Origin: Amoebidium appalachense
Lineage: Eukaryota > Ichthyosporea
Reading direction: 5' to 3'
DNA length: 64,000 bases
NCBI GenBank assembly: GCA_963693365.1
Contig: CAVNZM010000014.1
Coordinates: 4,402,001 to 4,466,000 of the forward strand
This document shows positions 41,637 to 62,947 of this stretch, in pieces; position 1 is the stretch's first letter; each line of letters begins with the position of its first letter. A program made the position numbers and the translations under genes. Under the pieces are notes generated by a model. The model ran no database searches. It was not told where the DNA came from and saw nothing but the letters and a program-made list of their open reading frames with translations.

Positions 41637-42821
41637 ATGGCACATGCCTATAATCGTTTCAGAACCTCTTTCAAAGTTCCATCTACACCCATCACACATG
41701 TGCGACCATTAAAACGTCCAGCAGATACACCTACCACAGATGCACAACCAGAAAAACATCGCCTTAGACTAAGCGCAACACCTATTTACAATACACTACC
41801 CATTCAGAATAACACCACACCACTCCGTAGAAACACAATAACAACCATGCCGAAACTTTCGGTTGATACAGTACTGGCAGAACTTGCCCTCGTTAAGAAA
41901 CAGCTAAATGAGCTGTTACCACTCAAGAACATGATAGAAAAACTCCAAACAGAAAATACCCAACTCAAGCTCACCATTGATTCACTCACAGCCCAGCTAA
42001 ACATTAGTGGATCGCAAAACCCCAAAACTCATGAGCAAACATCTCGCGACGGAGACATTTCCACCCCAACACAAAACAACACAGGACCGGAAGCACAGCT
42101 CCCGGCAGAGTTCCTAGAATATGCGAACTCTCGTAAAACACCCGAGCTCCGCCAAATTGCCAAGGAAACATATGCCAGCATTCTTGCAGGCAACGAGTAC
42201 CGCCGCAACTCCCCTCCCAAACCGCCGGCTAAGGGGAACACCCAAGCAAACGGTAACATCAACATCCCACCCAAATACGAGAGGGTGTATTTCAAAGTCA
42301 AGCACGGCAGACGCCCACACAGGGCCATGTGGTCCATCTTCAAGGCTCTCGGCTTCCGGTGCTCTCGCATCCTTTGTCTGTCCTTCATTGGATACGATGT
42401 GCTGGAAGTAGCAGTACGGGGCGACTATAACCGTGCGTTCATCCGTGACGCGACAAAGGGGTGTGGAAGCTTCTTCACCCACCTCCCAAGCTACGACCCA
42501 TGCGCGCCGGAAAACATTCAGAAAGCAGACAAAGAACGTAAAGTGTCTGCTAAGAATGCGTGCGCCACACGTTGTCGTGTACGCATCAGCAAGGCAAAAG
42601 AGTTCCTCGCAAAGTTGGAAAACGATGCTACGAGCGTGATAGACACGGACACGAAGGAACCAATGTTTTCTGGTGAGAAACTGCTCGAGCGCAAACGCCG
42701 ATGCGAGATGGAAATCGAGCTCTTCTGCGAACTGTTCGCGCTGGCGGAAGGTCGTGCATACGACCCCGTAAGCGACAAGTGGGAACCAACCCCACAGGTG
42801 TCGGACCAAACCGATGCCTAA
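41637..42821 (+). CDS. LINE ORF1 protein (coiled coil plus RRM-like region)
   Basis: 394 residues. A leucine-heptad coiled coil covers about residues 80-120 (VKKQLNELLPL, IEKLQTENTQLKLTI), as in other LINE ORF1 proteins, which trimerise and bind the element RNA. Residues about 215-275 show a beta-alpha-beta pattern (VYFKVKHG, then a helix, then VLEVAVRGDY) resembling an RRM-like RNA-binding fold; no CCHC knuckle is seen. A shorter product could start at the internal ATG at 41848. It overlaps ORF2 by 8 nt (42814-42821). Confidence 0.75.
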   Translation: MAHAYNRFRTSFKVPSTPITHVRPLKRPADTPTTDAQPEKHRLRLSATPIYNTLPIQNNTTPLRRNTITTMPKLSVDTVLAELALVKKQLNELLPLKNMIEKLQTENTQLKLTIDSLTAQLNISGSQNPKTHEQTSRDGDISTPTQNNTGPEAQLPAEFLEYANSRKTPELRQIAKETYASILAGNEYRRNSPPKPPAKGNTQANGNINIPPKYERVYFKVKHGRRPHRAMWSIFKALGFRCSRILCLSFIGYDVLEVAVRGDYNRAFIRDATKGCGSFFTHLPSYDPCAPENIQKADKERKVSAKNACATRCRVRISKAKEFLAKLENDATSVIDTDTKEPMFSGEKLLERKRRCEMEIELFCELFALAEGRAYDPVSDKWEPTPQVSDQTDA

Positions 42822-45800
42822 TTTATCCTTTTTCTTCTGGAATGCTCGGACACTGGGCCCCCAAAAGGGCCTCCCCCCCGGGACACTCGACGATAAAATC
42901 AGCTACATACAACAACAGACAAACAACCACACGTTTACAGTGATTTGCGAAACACAGTTTAAAAACCACCACAAATTCAACTCTACATTGGTCGACACAT
43001 CCACACACCCCGGTTACGCGAAAAACCGAGGCATTATTGTACTTGCCGCACCACACGTGAGAGTGAAGTGCAAACCGGTAGCAAAAACGGAATTCTCGGT
43101 TTCTATAGAGTTTCTTTCTAATGTTTTTACTTTTGTATATTACCCACCATCTATGTCGGTTGTCGAATTGACTCACGAGTTGTCACAGTTACCAATGTCC
43201 ACTGTTATTTTAGGTGATTTTAACACGCGACTCCACCACACAGACACACTGCAAGTGAGTGTCGGGTACCCATCTAAGCCCCCGGAGCGTGCTATCCCTT
43301 TAGCAAGGTATGTCCAAAGTCACACTTTGCGGTTCCCTCAAATATCCCATGCCCACAACACCGACTGGGGAGTGGCCTTTTGGCCATCAACCATGTCAAA
43401 ACTCTCTCTCCCTCCTAACCTCTCTAGGTCATCTGACCACTCTCCTATCCTTTTCCTACCTAAGATCTCCCTTGATCTGCTCCCCCCTCCCCCTCCCACC
43501 TTTCGCCTCCGTCTATCCCAGCTTAAGTCACAGTGGGGTAGAGTTGATGTATGTGTATGCTATGCTACGAAACACCCTATATATATGCGCCTATTAGAAT
43601 CTGCACAAGCCAGGCCAGATTCACATCTCGTACTAGATACATGCACTAACTTTATTGTTGATGATTTGATAGATCTCGGTGATTATGCTGGCGGTGGTAG
43701 GAAGGAATATCCCGATGCTCTCTTGTTACCAAACACCACTCCCGCTAGACTAGGTGAACCCCTGTCTCAAAAGGAAAGCTTGCGCCGGCTTGCTAGTATG
43801 AATCGATTTGGCCCCCCTGCTCGTATTATTGGTGATACCACTGGAGACCCCCTCATAGACTCTGATAAGTATTTCTCGGAACTGTTTAAAGATAGGACCC
43901 CCGCTCAGAAACCTATTGTGTGGCCTGTAGACCCATCTATCCCCATAGAATCGATCCTCCCCTTTTTCAGTCCCGATGCCATATGGTCTGTGATATCTAG
44001 TTATAGCTCTAGTAAGTCTTGTGGACCTGATGGACTCCCTGCTGGGTTTCTTAAAATCCTTGTTCCCTCCTACCCACAAAAGGAAAGTGATCGTGCTATT
44101 AAACCTGATCTTACTATCATGTTAAGCTCTCTCTTTTCTTGGTGTGTTAAATGTGGACATGTCCCGTCATCTTGGTTAGATACCTTAGTGATCCCCATAG
44201 TTAAGAAGGACTCTGAGGGCCCCATATCATCCTTTCGCCCCATTACACTAACCCAGGTTGTTCGTAGATTCTTTGAAGCTTGCTTACTTAGGTTATTTGC
44301 ACATCACCCTAGGTTTCAATCTATTCTTCACATACACCCATGCCAATCCGCTTTTCGTAAAAACAATTCATGTTATGTTCAAATAATGGCACTGCACGAT
44401 TCTATGCAAGTTGGTGCACAATATGTTGGCTTTATTGATTGGAAAACTGCTTACGATTCTGTCTCCCCTGGTCTCCTATGGGAAAAGCTTGCTGCACGGG
44501 GTGTACCACACTGCATTGGTGTTCTGTTAGAAGCACTCTTGTCTCAAACCTATGGTAGAGCTGTGGTTAATGGGCATCTTTCATATGGTTTTGCTCGTAC
44601 TAGAGGTCTCTTGCAGGGCTCATTGCTTAGCCCCTTTTTGTTTAACCTATTTATAGATGATTTGGCTGTCAAGATTTACGCCGAAAACGATGACCCTATT
44701 AATAACTTTCCGCCTGCACTTCTCTATGCTGATGATCTGTCCCTCCTTGCCCGTACCCCTAGACGCCTGCAAAGATTGTTCGATGTAGTGTCAGAGTGGT
44801 GCAAGGCAAACCTTATGATCCTTAACATAGACAAATGTGGTGTTCTTGTACCTGATATAGCTAACAATTTACACACATTTACATTATCATCTAAACCTGT
44901 ACCTATAGTTCCAGAATACAAATATCTTGGTGTTCCGGTTGATTCTGTTGGTGTTATGTTTCCCCATATGGTCGAAAAGAGGGTAGAGTTGGCTCGTAAG
45001 CGGTTAGCTTTCTTCTCGGCTAATATTTTTAAAGACACACCCCTCCATCCTTCTATTAGACTTACATTTATTCGCACTTTTGTCTTCCCGGCATGTGAAT
45101 ATGGTTTACCCCTTCTCGCCGCTTGGATCAAGAAAGAGAGAACTAGAGCGCTTAAACCCTTGGCAAATTTCCTTGAAGCAGAAGTTGCCTCCTTTCTATC
45201 TAACAACTGTTGTAAACCTGGGCCTGTAACGCTCTCGATATATGGTCTGGTCCCAATAGCTGCTAGAGTATCCTATCTCGCGCTGAAATTCAATAAGCAC
45301 ATAAGCCGCTTAAAGAAGTATTTGCCCTCCCACCCTCTCTTCTCTATCCGACCTGTCCCCTCCTCACCTCTCCCCTCTTTCCTCCCCTCTCTCTCCCCTT
45401 CTCCCCTGGGCACAAATACAAATAAACCCCGCAATAGTGTGTGTGTGACTTTGGACTGCCACTTACTTATTAAACATGTACACAATCACAAGATAATCAC
45501 GCAATATAACAAATGGAAAAAGATACCAAACGACACTAGACCCGATGAAAGCATACACCTTGAAAAACTAAGCCTTATGTCTCGTTTTATATATACTGAC
45601 CGCCTCAACCATATTGCCAAATATGGCACTCGCAAGTGTATAACACCTAAATACATATTACCTTCCTGTAGAACTGGTCTTTCTCTAGCTGATGGTATTA
45701 TTGATCAATTACCACGCTTTTACTGTACACGTGCTATACAGTGGAGATCTAATAAGTATAAGGTGGCATCATTTGCATGCCCAAACAACACACACACACA

Positions 45801-46008
45801 CCAGTTTAACCGGTCATGTATCGCCAAATGTAGTTTGATAGACCACATAATACCGCAACACACACACGTCACATTCACAACAGACACCCAGAAAGATAGC
45901 CTACCTGTAAATTACAACATCCTTGATTTTATACTAAACACGCGTAACTACGACCTGTTTATTAGATGTATTGATTGGCTTGAGAAACACATCACTACAA
46001 AATTATAG
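42814..46008 (+). CDS. LINE ORF2: AP endonuclease and reverse transcriptase
   Basis: 1064 residues. The N-terminal AP-like endonuclease shows WNARTL (9-14), the metal-binding Glu of CETQ (46), GDFN (134-137) and SDHSP (207-211). The reverse transcriptase follows: the FRPITL block, FIDWKTAYDSV with Asp542 (block A), QGSLLSPFLFN (block B) and YADDLSLL with Asp640-Asp641 (block C). The C-terminal about 350 residues contain scattered Cys/His without a clear CCHC knuckle and no RNase H. The start ATG lies inside the end of ORF1 in another frame, so translation by reinitiation or ribosome coupling is likely. The stop TAG is followed almost immediately by (CA)n. Confidence 0.92.
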   Translation: MPNLSFFFWNARTLGPQKGLPPGTLDDKISYIQQQTNNHTFTVICETQFKNHHKFNSTLVDTSTHPGYAKNRGIIVLAAPHVRVKCKPVAKTEFSVSIEFLSNVFTFVYYPPSMSVVELTHELSQLPMSTVILGDFNTRLHHTDTLQVSVGYPSKPPERAIPLARYVQSHTLRFPQISHAHNTDWGVAFWPSTMSKLSLPPNLSRSSDHSPILFLPKISLDLLPPPPPTFRLRLSQLKSQWGRVDVCVCYATKHPIYMRLLESAQARPDSHLVLDTCTNFIVDDLIDLGDYAGGGRKEYPDALLLPNTTPARLGEPLSQKESLRRLASMNRFGPPARIIGDTTGDPLIDSDKYFSELFKDRTPAQKPIVWPVDPSIPIESILPFFSPDAIWSVISSYSSSKSCGPDGLPAGFLKILVPSYPQKESDRAIKPDLTIMLSSLFSWCVKCGHVPSSWLDTLVIPIVKKDSEGPISSFRPITLTQVVRRFFEACLLRLFAHHPRFQSILHIHPCQSAFRKNNSCYVQIMALHDSMQVGAQYVGFIDWKTAYDSVSPGLLWEKLAARGVPHCIGVLLEALLSQTYGRAVVNGHLSYGFARTRGLLQGSLLSPFLFNLFIDDLAVKIYAENDDPINNFPPALLYADDLSLLARTPRRLQRLFDVVSEWCKANLMILNIDKCGVLVPDIANNLHTFTLSSKPVPIVPEYKYLGVPVDSVGVMFPHMVEKRVELARKRLAFFSANIFKDTPLHPSIRLTFIRTFVFPACEYGLPLLAAWIKKERTRALKPLANFLEAEVASFLSNNCCKPGPVTLSIYGLVPIAARVSYLALKFNKHISRLKKYLPSHPLFSIRPVPSSPLPSFLPSLSPSPLGTNTNKPRNSVCVTLDCHLLIKHVHNHKIITQYNKWKKIPNDTRPDESIHLEKLSLMSRFIYTDRLNHIAKYGTRKCITPKYILPSCRTGLSLADGIIDQLPRFYCTRAIQWRSNKYKVASFACPNNTHTHQFNRSCIAKCSLIDHIIPQHTHVTFTTDTQKDSLPVNYNILDFILNTRNYDLFIRCIDWLEKHITTKL

Positions 46009-46012
46009 CGCA

Positions 46013-46080
<68 letters not shown>
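46013..46080. repeat. (CA)n at the 3' end of the LINE
   Basis: CA repeat starting 5 nt after the ORF2 stop codon, leaving essentially no 3' UTR. It is either the LINE's own microsatellite tail or a tract into which it inserted. Confidence 0.9.
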
Positions 46081-46081
<1 letters not shown>

Positions 46082-46113
46082 CCAGCTGATACCGAGTGTC
46101 CCGAGGGGAGCCC

Positions 46114-46118
<5 letters not shown>

Positions 46119-46166
<48 letters not shown>

Positions 46167-46365
46167 GGGGAACCCCAACTAATTGATTTCTCCTTGTAGT
46201 CTTTATGGTGTCTCGTAGAGAAAGTAAACCCTGATATATAGTCACCACCCGACATCTATGTACGTGATCATGATATACCGCTGAGGGGATATTCCGAGCA
46301 AAACCCCCCCCCCCATACCTGAGACTGGTTCTCTTTGCCTCGAGTAAACAGCGTAAACCCCCAAA
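46119..46365. repeat. Dispersed repeat, copy 2 (with 47-nt A run)
   Basis: A run at 46119-46165 followed by CGGGGAACCCC, then CCGAGCAAAACC near 46290 and GCCTCGAGTAAACAG near 46337, in the same order as in 19388-19616. It may be the tail of an older retroelement next to the LINE. Confidence 0.5.
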
Positions 46366-47187
46366 ACAACTTGACCTTTTCCAAAGATGTTGATGCAAGC
46401 TGACGCTTAAAATAGCTGAGGGTGCTACTTACATATTACGAGTGGTTCCTGACTGTATATATAGAGAGTAGTTGTTACACGTCGAAGCTAGCGCTTGCAA
46501 AACACTTTTTTTTTTTTTTAAACCAATAGAGCTAGCGAACACCCTGGAGGTTTATTTGCTATAATAGACTAAAAGCTCGGAGAGCAAGACAGGACATTTT
46601 GACAATTTATCAATAATTAGGGCCTGTTTGGCAACCCGGGTTTAGGGTCCTAAATCCGGATTACGGGCGATTTTGGGTTTAGCGCTAAATCCAAATCTCA
46701 AAATCCAGCCGCTGCCAAACAGACGGCCAGATCCGGTCACGTAAATCTGGGTTTCAAACCCCTCGGACATGGCCGTAATCTGGATTCCACTAATCCACCT
46801 CGGGAGGTGGATTAGCGCGAAATCCTTTCAGGTCCTGAATGTCCGACCCAATGAATGTTCATTTTATGGAACTATATATGGTGTCCTTTTGCACCAATCG
46901 TCGATAGTTTGAAGTGGCCAAAAAAGGATTGTTGAAAGGGCGCCAATTTCTTTCTTTTTTTTGTTATGGTGTGGGCGGGGGGATAGTGCACGAAACATCT
47001 TTTACGTGTAGAAGTGAGTATGATGTAGTGATCACCGTTTGAAATATTGTTTTAGTGTTCGGCCTCGCCGCCTGGTGCAGCATTAGTAGGAATACAAAAG
47101 TACTCAGAATGACCTTTGCAACATCATGTGCAGAAAGGTGTGTGTGTGTGCAGTTTTTTTCTTTTCTTTTACCTACTATCTTTCTTT

Positions 47188-47232
<45 letters not shown>

Positions 47233-47287
47233 GGGACGGGGACGGGACGGACACATGTCACTGCACGATTCAGTGCTCATTTACTAT

Positions 47288-48229
47288 TCACCAGGCACCC
47301 TGTGCCCTGCTCGTGTAGTCAACCCACATAGCTGCAGCAATTTGATCTCTTCTGGCATCTGCCTCTGCCTCGTCTTCTTGTTGGTTTTGGTTGCCCCTGC
47401 CTAACACAGAGTTAAAAAACATCAAGGCCTTTACATCAAGCATACAGTCTTATAAATCATCCCCCTACCCACCCCCTCCTTTCCCCTGGTTCCCCACACA
47501 CACCAACAACGCTGCCGCCGCTCAGAGGCACACTCCATCCCAACTCGAGCAATATCAGTCACACCACAAAAACCACATCAAAAAAACGTGCAGACGCACA
47601 CTCCAACCCATCTTGACCCGTTGCCCACCACAAAACCAGAGAACAAAATAAAAACAAAAATAACTGAAAAACTGGTAGAGGAAGAGAAACAAAACCAAAT
47701 GCAACCAAAGACTTACCACGTGTAGGCAAGTTGTGCTGCTCTTCGTCTGAGTAGTGGCCATGCTCCTCCGCGTTGTGCTTTTTTATAAAGTTCATAAGTA
47801 GAAAGCACACAAGAATGATCTTCGAGAGCATCTTAGGACAGTAGTTGGTGGCTTTCTGGAGTATCTGAAAGCGGGTTTTCAGCATACCATAGAACCGCTC
47901 AATGACCACCCGCGCCTTGGCATGCCTCAGGTTGAATAACTCCTTCGCATTCTGAGGACTAGAACACGACACATGAATAGACAACACCAGACACTTCAAC
48001 ATCAATATGACAGTGTGTGTGTGCGGGTGGCTGTTTGTGTGTGTGCATGTTCGTTTAGTGTGTGCACGCGGGCATGACCCGTGCGGGCACACGCGGACGC
48101 ATGTGTGTGTGCGTATTTGTACACGTGAGTCTGTGTAGGTGTTTGTGCATGCGCGCACGACCTTCAGGTTGGATGTGTAAACTATCTATCTCTCTTTTTC
48201 TCTCCCTATCCACTCTCTCTGTGCATGTG

Positions 48230-48299
<70 letters not shown>

Positions 48300-48407
48300 T
48301 GTGTGTGTGCAGATCAAAAGGAAACAGGAAAAGCACACTTTTTTACAGATGTAGGGAGGGGAGTGATGGGTCGAGGGGCCTTCTTTTTTTGGGGGAGGGG
48401 GGGGGGG

Positions 48408-48456
<49 letters not shown>

Positions 48457-49462
48457 CTAAATACGCCATTGCTCCCGTCCCGTACTCCTTCAGATGATAG
48501 CGGACTCCTCTGTAGGGTGCCAAAATTTCGTTTGTGTTCGGGTAGCCCTGGTCACCCAGGTAAACTTTCCCCGTCGGCACACGTAAATTTTGTGGAGGGG
48601 GCTGCTCGAGGGCACAGTTCAACACTGTGCTGTCTGCACCACATCCCTCCCCACCGGGCAAACAATATGTGGAATATGCTTCCCAGTCGCATGCACCCAA
48701 TACATTTTGTGCTGTGAAACCTTTCCTGCACCGATACCGATCAGCAGCCTCCGGTTTGACCTTGCACGGAACAAGAGTGCCATCAACTGCCCCGAGAACA
48801 ATACGGAAGTAAGGCCAAAACTCAGGGTTTTCACGCACCCAACTAGGCACCATATATGACTCATCGGGTTGAATCATGTATTCTTCCCCGAGAGCAGCAA
48901 GCGTGGCATCGATGCCTTCTCGAAAACGCCTGCAGCACACAATGATGTCTGATTATTTTCCACATTCCTACATATAAGCTTCATTGAAAACAACAGCAAA
49001 ACCTTGAGACAGTGCACGCGCACGTGCACCCTGGACAGTGGAACACAACCCATTCGGAGCATTGTTGTTTAACAAGCACAGACAAATGCTGCAAACACAC
49101 AGCCAATAACATAATTCAACAGGGCAGGAGTCATAGCACTACATACCGGCTCACGGTCTCGGTGCTGTGTTGGAAACGTTCGGCAACGTTCCTGACTGCA
49201 ACACCCTGCCCAAGGGTATACAGCATCATGCAGGTAACTTCCTGAGCGTCCATGTTATCACTCTCTTCAATGAATGGAGCCAACTTCTCAATTAACTCCC
49301 TTGCAACATATGGACTCACGCGTAGGACATCGTTCACCCTTGTCTCGTGAGCTGTGCCAAGCAGTTCTTGCACATACTCTCTACCACTGAGCGGTGATGA
49401 ACAGCGTGACAGCTGCAGAGCAAATCTAACCCGAAATCGTACGTGGGCTGTTTGGCATCCAT
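47288..49462 (-). CDS. Harbinger-type DDE transposase, four exons
   Basis: Exons: 3' part of exon 1 ending at 49147, 48929-48465, 47958-47717 and 47400-47288 (stop TGA at 47290-47288). Junction phases agree at all three introns. Exon 1 encodes the helix-turn-helix region (RVNDVLRVSPYVARELI and AVRNVAERFQHSTETVSR). Exon 2 carries the first catalytic Asp in GAVDGTLVPC and the second in YLGDQGYPN. Exon 3 carries the Glu in ARVVIERFYGMLKTRF after FNLRHAK. The last exon ends in RDQIAAAMW, like the C-termini of plant and animal PIF transposases. The start is unresolved: the frame is open through the terminal repeat, but the first in-frame ATG is at 49253. A good ATG at 49462 (CCATGG context) is in another frame, so a frameshift or non-ATG start must be considered. 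Poly-G at 48397-48456 lies in intron 2. Confidence 0.85.
48238..48456. repeat. (GT)n, T-run and G-run in transposase intron
   Basis: (GT)n at 48235-48310, T run at 48384-48390, then G blocks to 48456, immediately next to the transposase exon-2 donor at 48464. Confidence 0.9.
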
Positions 49463-49594
49463 GGGTTCTACCCGGCTTAACCCAGGTTTCGGCTGAGATC
49501 CGGATTCTGCAGCATAATCTGGATCTCGATTTTGATATCCAGATATCCCCCGAAATCCAGATTACACTAACCCGCGTTGCCAAACAGGCCCTTA

Positions 49595-50786
49595 GGTAAA
49601 TGAGCTCAATGGCTACGCGCCATATCGCTATCGCCCAGATTCGGTCGGCTATGATAGACTCGCTGCCAGGGCTCGCTATCGCTCGCCCTGGCGCTCGCCT
49701 CGGCGGGGCGAGCGAAGCGAGCCCCGAGGTGCTGACGTCATGAGATGATGCGTCTCCGCGCAAGCCACAGCCATCTGGTATCTTCGAGCGGCCTGGCCTC
49801 TTAGATCGCAATCTCGTGTACTGGGACTACAGTAAACCGCTCGAATTTGGGACGATTTGAATCCCGTCATAAATATGGGACACTTTTAATTGGCCCTCGG
49901 CGCATCACCCGGACTTGGGTCCATTATTACGTTTTTCCCGTCCTTTTTGAATGCCAGCGTGTCTGGTTGGCTGCCCAACCCGGCAGCCAAGTTTGAAAAT
50001 AAAGGGCCGTTTTCTACCAACCACCACAGCAGAGCAAAGCACATCCTCTTTCGAAAACATAGGAACTCCTCATCCTCACTAAGGATTTCCTCTCGCGTAG
50101 CCTCACATCTTTCATATGCTTTGTACTTTTACTGCCCATTTATCACACACCCTTGCCCCACAGACAGAATGGGGTTCCCAACATGAGTGCACAAGGGCAG
50201 AAAAGGCGCAAGCCCACAGCAGAGGAGATATGTAGAGGCAGCGTTTCTAGAACACAAAAATAAGACACATGAAGAGCGATGTGATTTAGCTGCAGAGCAC
50301 GTGAAGCATAATATTTATTCTTACAGGGAAGTACCCGTTTTATCAGTATCCATACCCCGGACAGATGTAGAGGTATGCTAACAGTACTGGCGTCACAGTG
50401 TCCGTTAAAAAATTTGAAATCTGCCGCCAAAAACACTGATTGGATATGGATCTTTTTTTTAACGCAAAACAGCTCAGTCCTTTCCCCCCACACCCCCTCT
50501 ATCTCCTAAGACCCAGCCTCCATCTCCGACCGAGGCTGGGAAACACACTATTGTGCAGCAGAAGAGTATCAAGCACCCTTTCCTTTGCGCTTAAGGGAGC
50601 ACACCGGCTTAGTGATCTACGCTCCTTTCACCTATACACTCACCAGAAACACACCGGAGAGCCCAGAAAACCTCGTTCGCACCCAGCAATAGCCGTGGCA
50701 GATCTTCCGGATCCGGACCAGATCCGCTTATACTCCGTAGTTACGGGAAGGAACCCACACCATTCGCTTCGTTTTATGCCGACAAC
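49595..50786. other. Spacer upstream of COG8
   Basis: No confident gene. 50187-50320 (+) encodes QQRRYVEAAFLEHKNKTHEE-like sequence whose spacing resembles homeodomain helices 1 and 2, but the third helix is not found and the surrounding frames are broken. It should contain the COG8 promoter. Confidence 0.4.
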
Positions 50787-61673
<10,887 letters not shown>

Positions 61674-61729
61674 GGTTTTAATGAGACAGGTTTTTCTTTT
61701 TTCTTTTTCCTTTTTTTTTTTTTGGGCCC

Positions 61730-61776
<47 letters not shown>

Positions 61777-62699
61777 TGTGTAGGGTATATATGGCTATAG
61801 AATCACGTGGAAGGATGGTGTGTATCAATATCTATGAAGTCACGAATGGTTGGACCGGGTGCGTGCACGTTTCATGGGTGGTGGGGCATGGCTAATGCTA
61901 TCCACATTACTGCACTGCTCTCTCTCCTGAGCACGGTTATGGTGGTCACACTTGCGCAAGAGCAAGAACATGCACATCTGCATACACAAACGTACACACA
62001 CATGCATGGCGGCATAAACTTTCACTAAGGTAAACATACGTCTTCATACTCCAACACTGTACATAGATGCCACAAAATTAAAGCAAGCACTGTACATATA
62101 CATATCAGAGCACTGTGTGCATTGTGTGCATGCATGCCTGCTGGAACTCACACCAATAATAACGGCTACTTATAATCTATTCGCCATTAACACGTGCCCG
62201 CAGCCGATACCACGTGCACACTGTGCATGCATGGTGGGCGGCCCGGCCTTATACATCATACGGCACGATATGTACACGGCCAGTGCTCTATACATGATTG
62301 ATCCCCCCCCCCCCCCCCCCCCCCCCTCTATACAGGTGTCTGTGTGTGCGTGCACACGTACGTATATACGTCTCGGTCCAACGACCATGTGTGCATGTGT
62401 GTGCACGTATACACGTGGCAAACACGTGCACAGTGCCACCCTTCATGTGCTGTGGCCACACTAGTGTCAAACGGGGTGTGTGGCACTGTTTTGAGGTGTG
62501 CCGTGCTGCCCCCCATGCACAGGCCCAGGGCGCCTGCAGCCACCTGCCTGGGGGCCTGCCCCAGCCATGCCGCCTGCCTAGCACCCAGTCTGCCCCTGTA
62601 CGTGCACATATGAATCATCAGCAAACATGACTTAATCTTCTCCCCACGGCTTAGCTACCTCCCCCACCCCCCTCAAAAAAAAAAAACAAAAAAAACAAA

Positions 62700-62740
<41 letters not shown>

Positions 62741-62947
62741 ACACACACACACCCGCCCGCCCACCACCCTTACCCCCAACCCTCTTCTTCTTGCCTTGGC
62801 CGCCGCCTCCATACCTCGAAGAGCAAACAGAAAAGAAGAAAAACATACGAACAAACTGCATCGCTTGAATTGCAAAGCGATCATCCTAAACCTTACATTA
62901 TCGTGCCCTCAATAACCCCTACACTAGAGCCTCTCCACTGCACCCAC
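61674..62947. other. Convergent spacer between COG8 and the CBM21 gene
   Basis: No gene. A T run followed by a G run spans 61693-61775 just after the COG8 stop. A C run occurs at 62302-62326, and a C/A composite followed by (CA)n at 62660-62750. No clear AATAAA was found for either gene. 62490-62600 is GC-rich and open in several frames, but nothing in it was recognised. Confidence 0.5.

Larger units (their letters stand above)
41226..46080 (+). mobile_element. Full-coding non-LTR retrotransposon (APE-type LINE)
   Basis: Two overlapping intact ORFs with leader repeats upstream and a (CA)n tail immediately after ORF2. There are no long terminal repeats. The 3' end is taken as the end of the CA tail; the 5' end may extend to 40852 if the tandem monomers belong to it. 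No target-site duplication could be assigned. Intact frames through 4.4 kb, in a region otherwise full of indel-prone tracts, suggest a recent, possibly active insertion. Confidence 0.85.
46620..49591 (-). mobile_element. PIF/Harbinger-type DNA transposon, 2972 bp
   Basis: Terminal inverted repeats: GGGCCTGTTTGGCAACCCGG at 46620 and, on the opposite strand ending at 49591, GGGCCTGTTTGGCAACGCGG (one mismatch in 20). Both ends are flanked by TTA (46617-46619 and 49592-49594), the 3-bp target duplication typical of this superfamily. Each end carries a second internal CTGTTTGGCA copy (inverted near 46715 and at 49446-49457) and ATCTGGATT-type subterminal repeats. A spliced DDE transposase lies on the minus strand. 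The second Harbinger gene (Myb/SANT-like) was not found. Confidence 0.93.

Noticed and set aside
48314-48940. Transposase frame read straight through the G/C run as a Pro-rich extension
   Set aside because: A donor at 48464 with phase-matched acceptor at 47959 restores the conserved transposase sequence; the Pro run is the intron.
50187-50381. Homeodomain-like sequence (RRYVEAAFLEH, THEERCDLAAEH)
   Set aside because: Spacing resembles helices 1-2 of a homeodomain, but the third helix with WFxNxR is absent and no start or splice model works. It may be a relict or chance.
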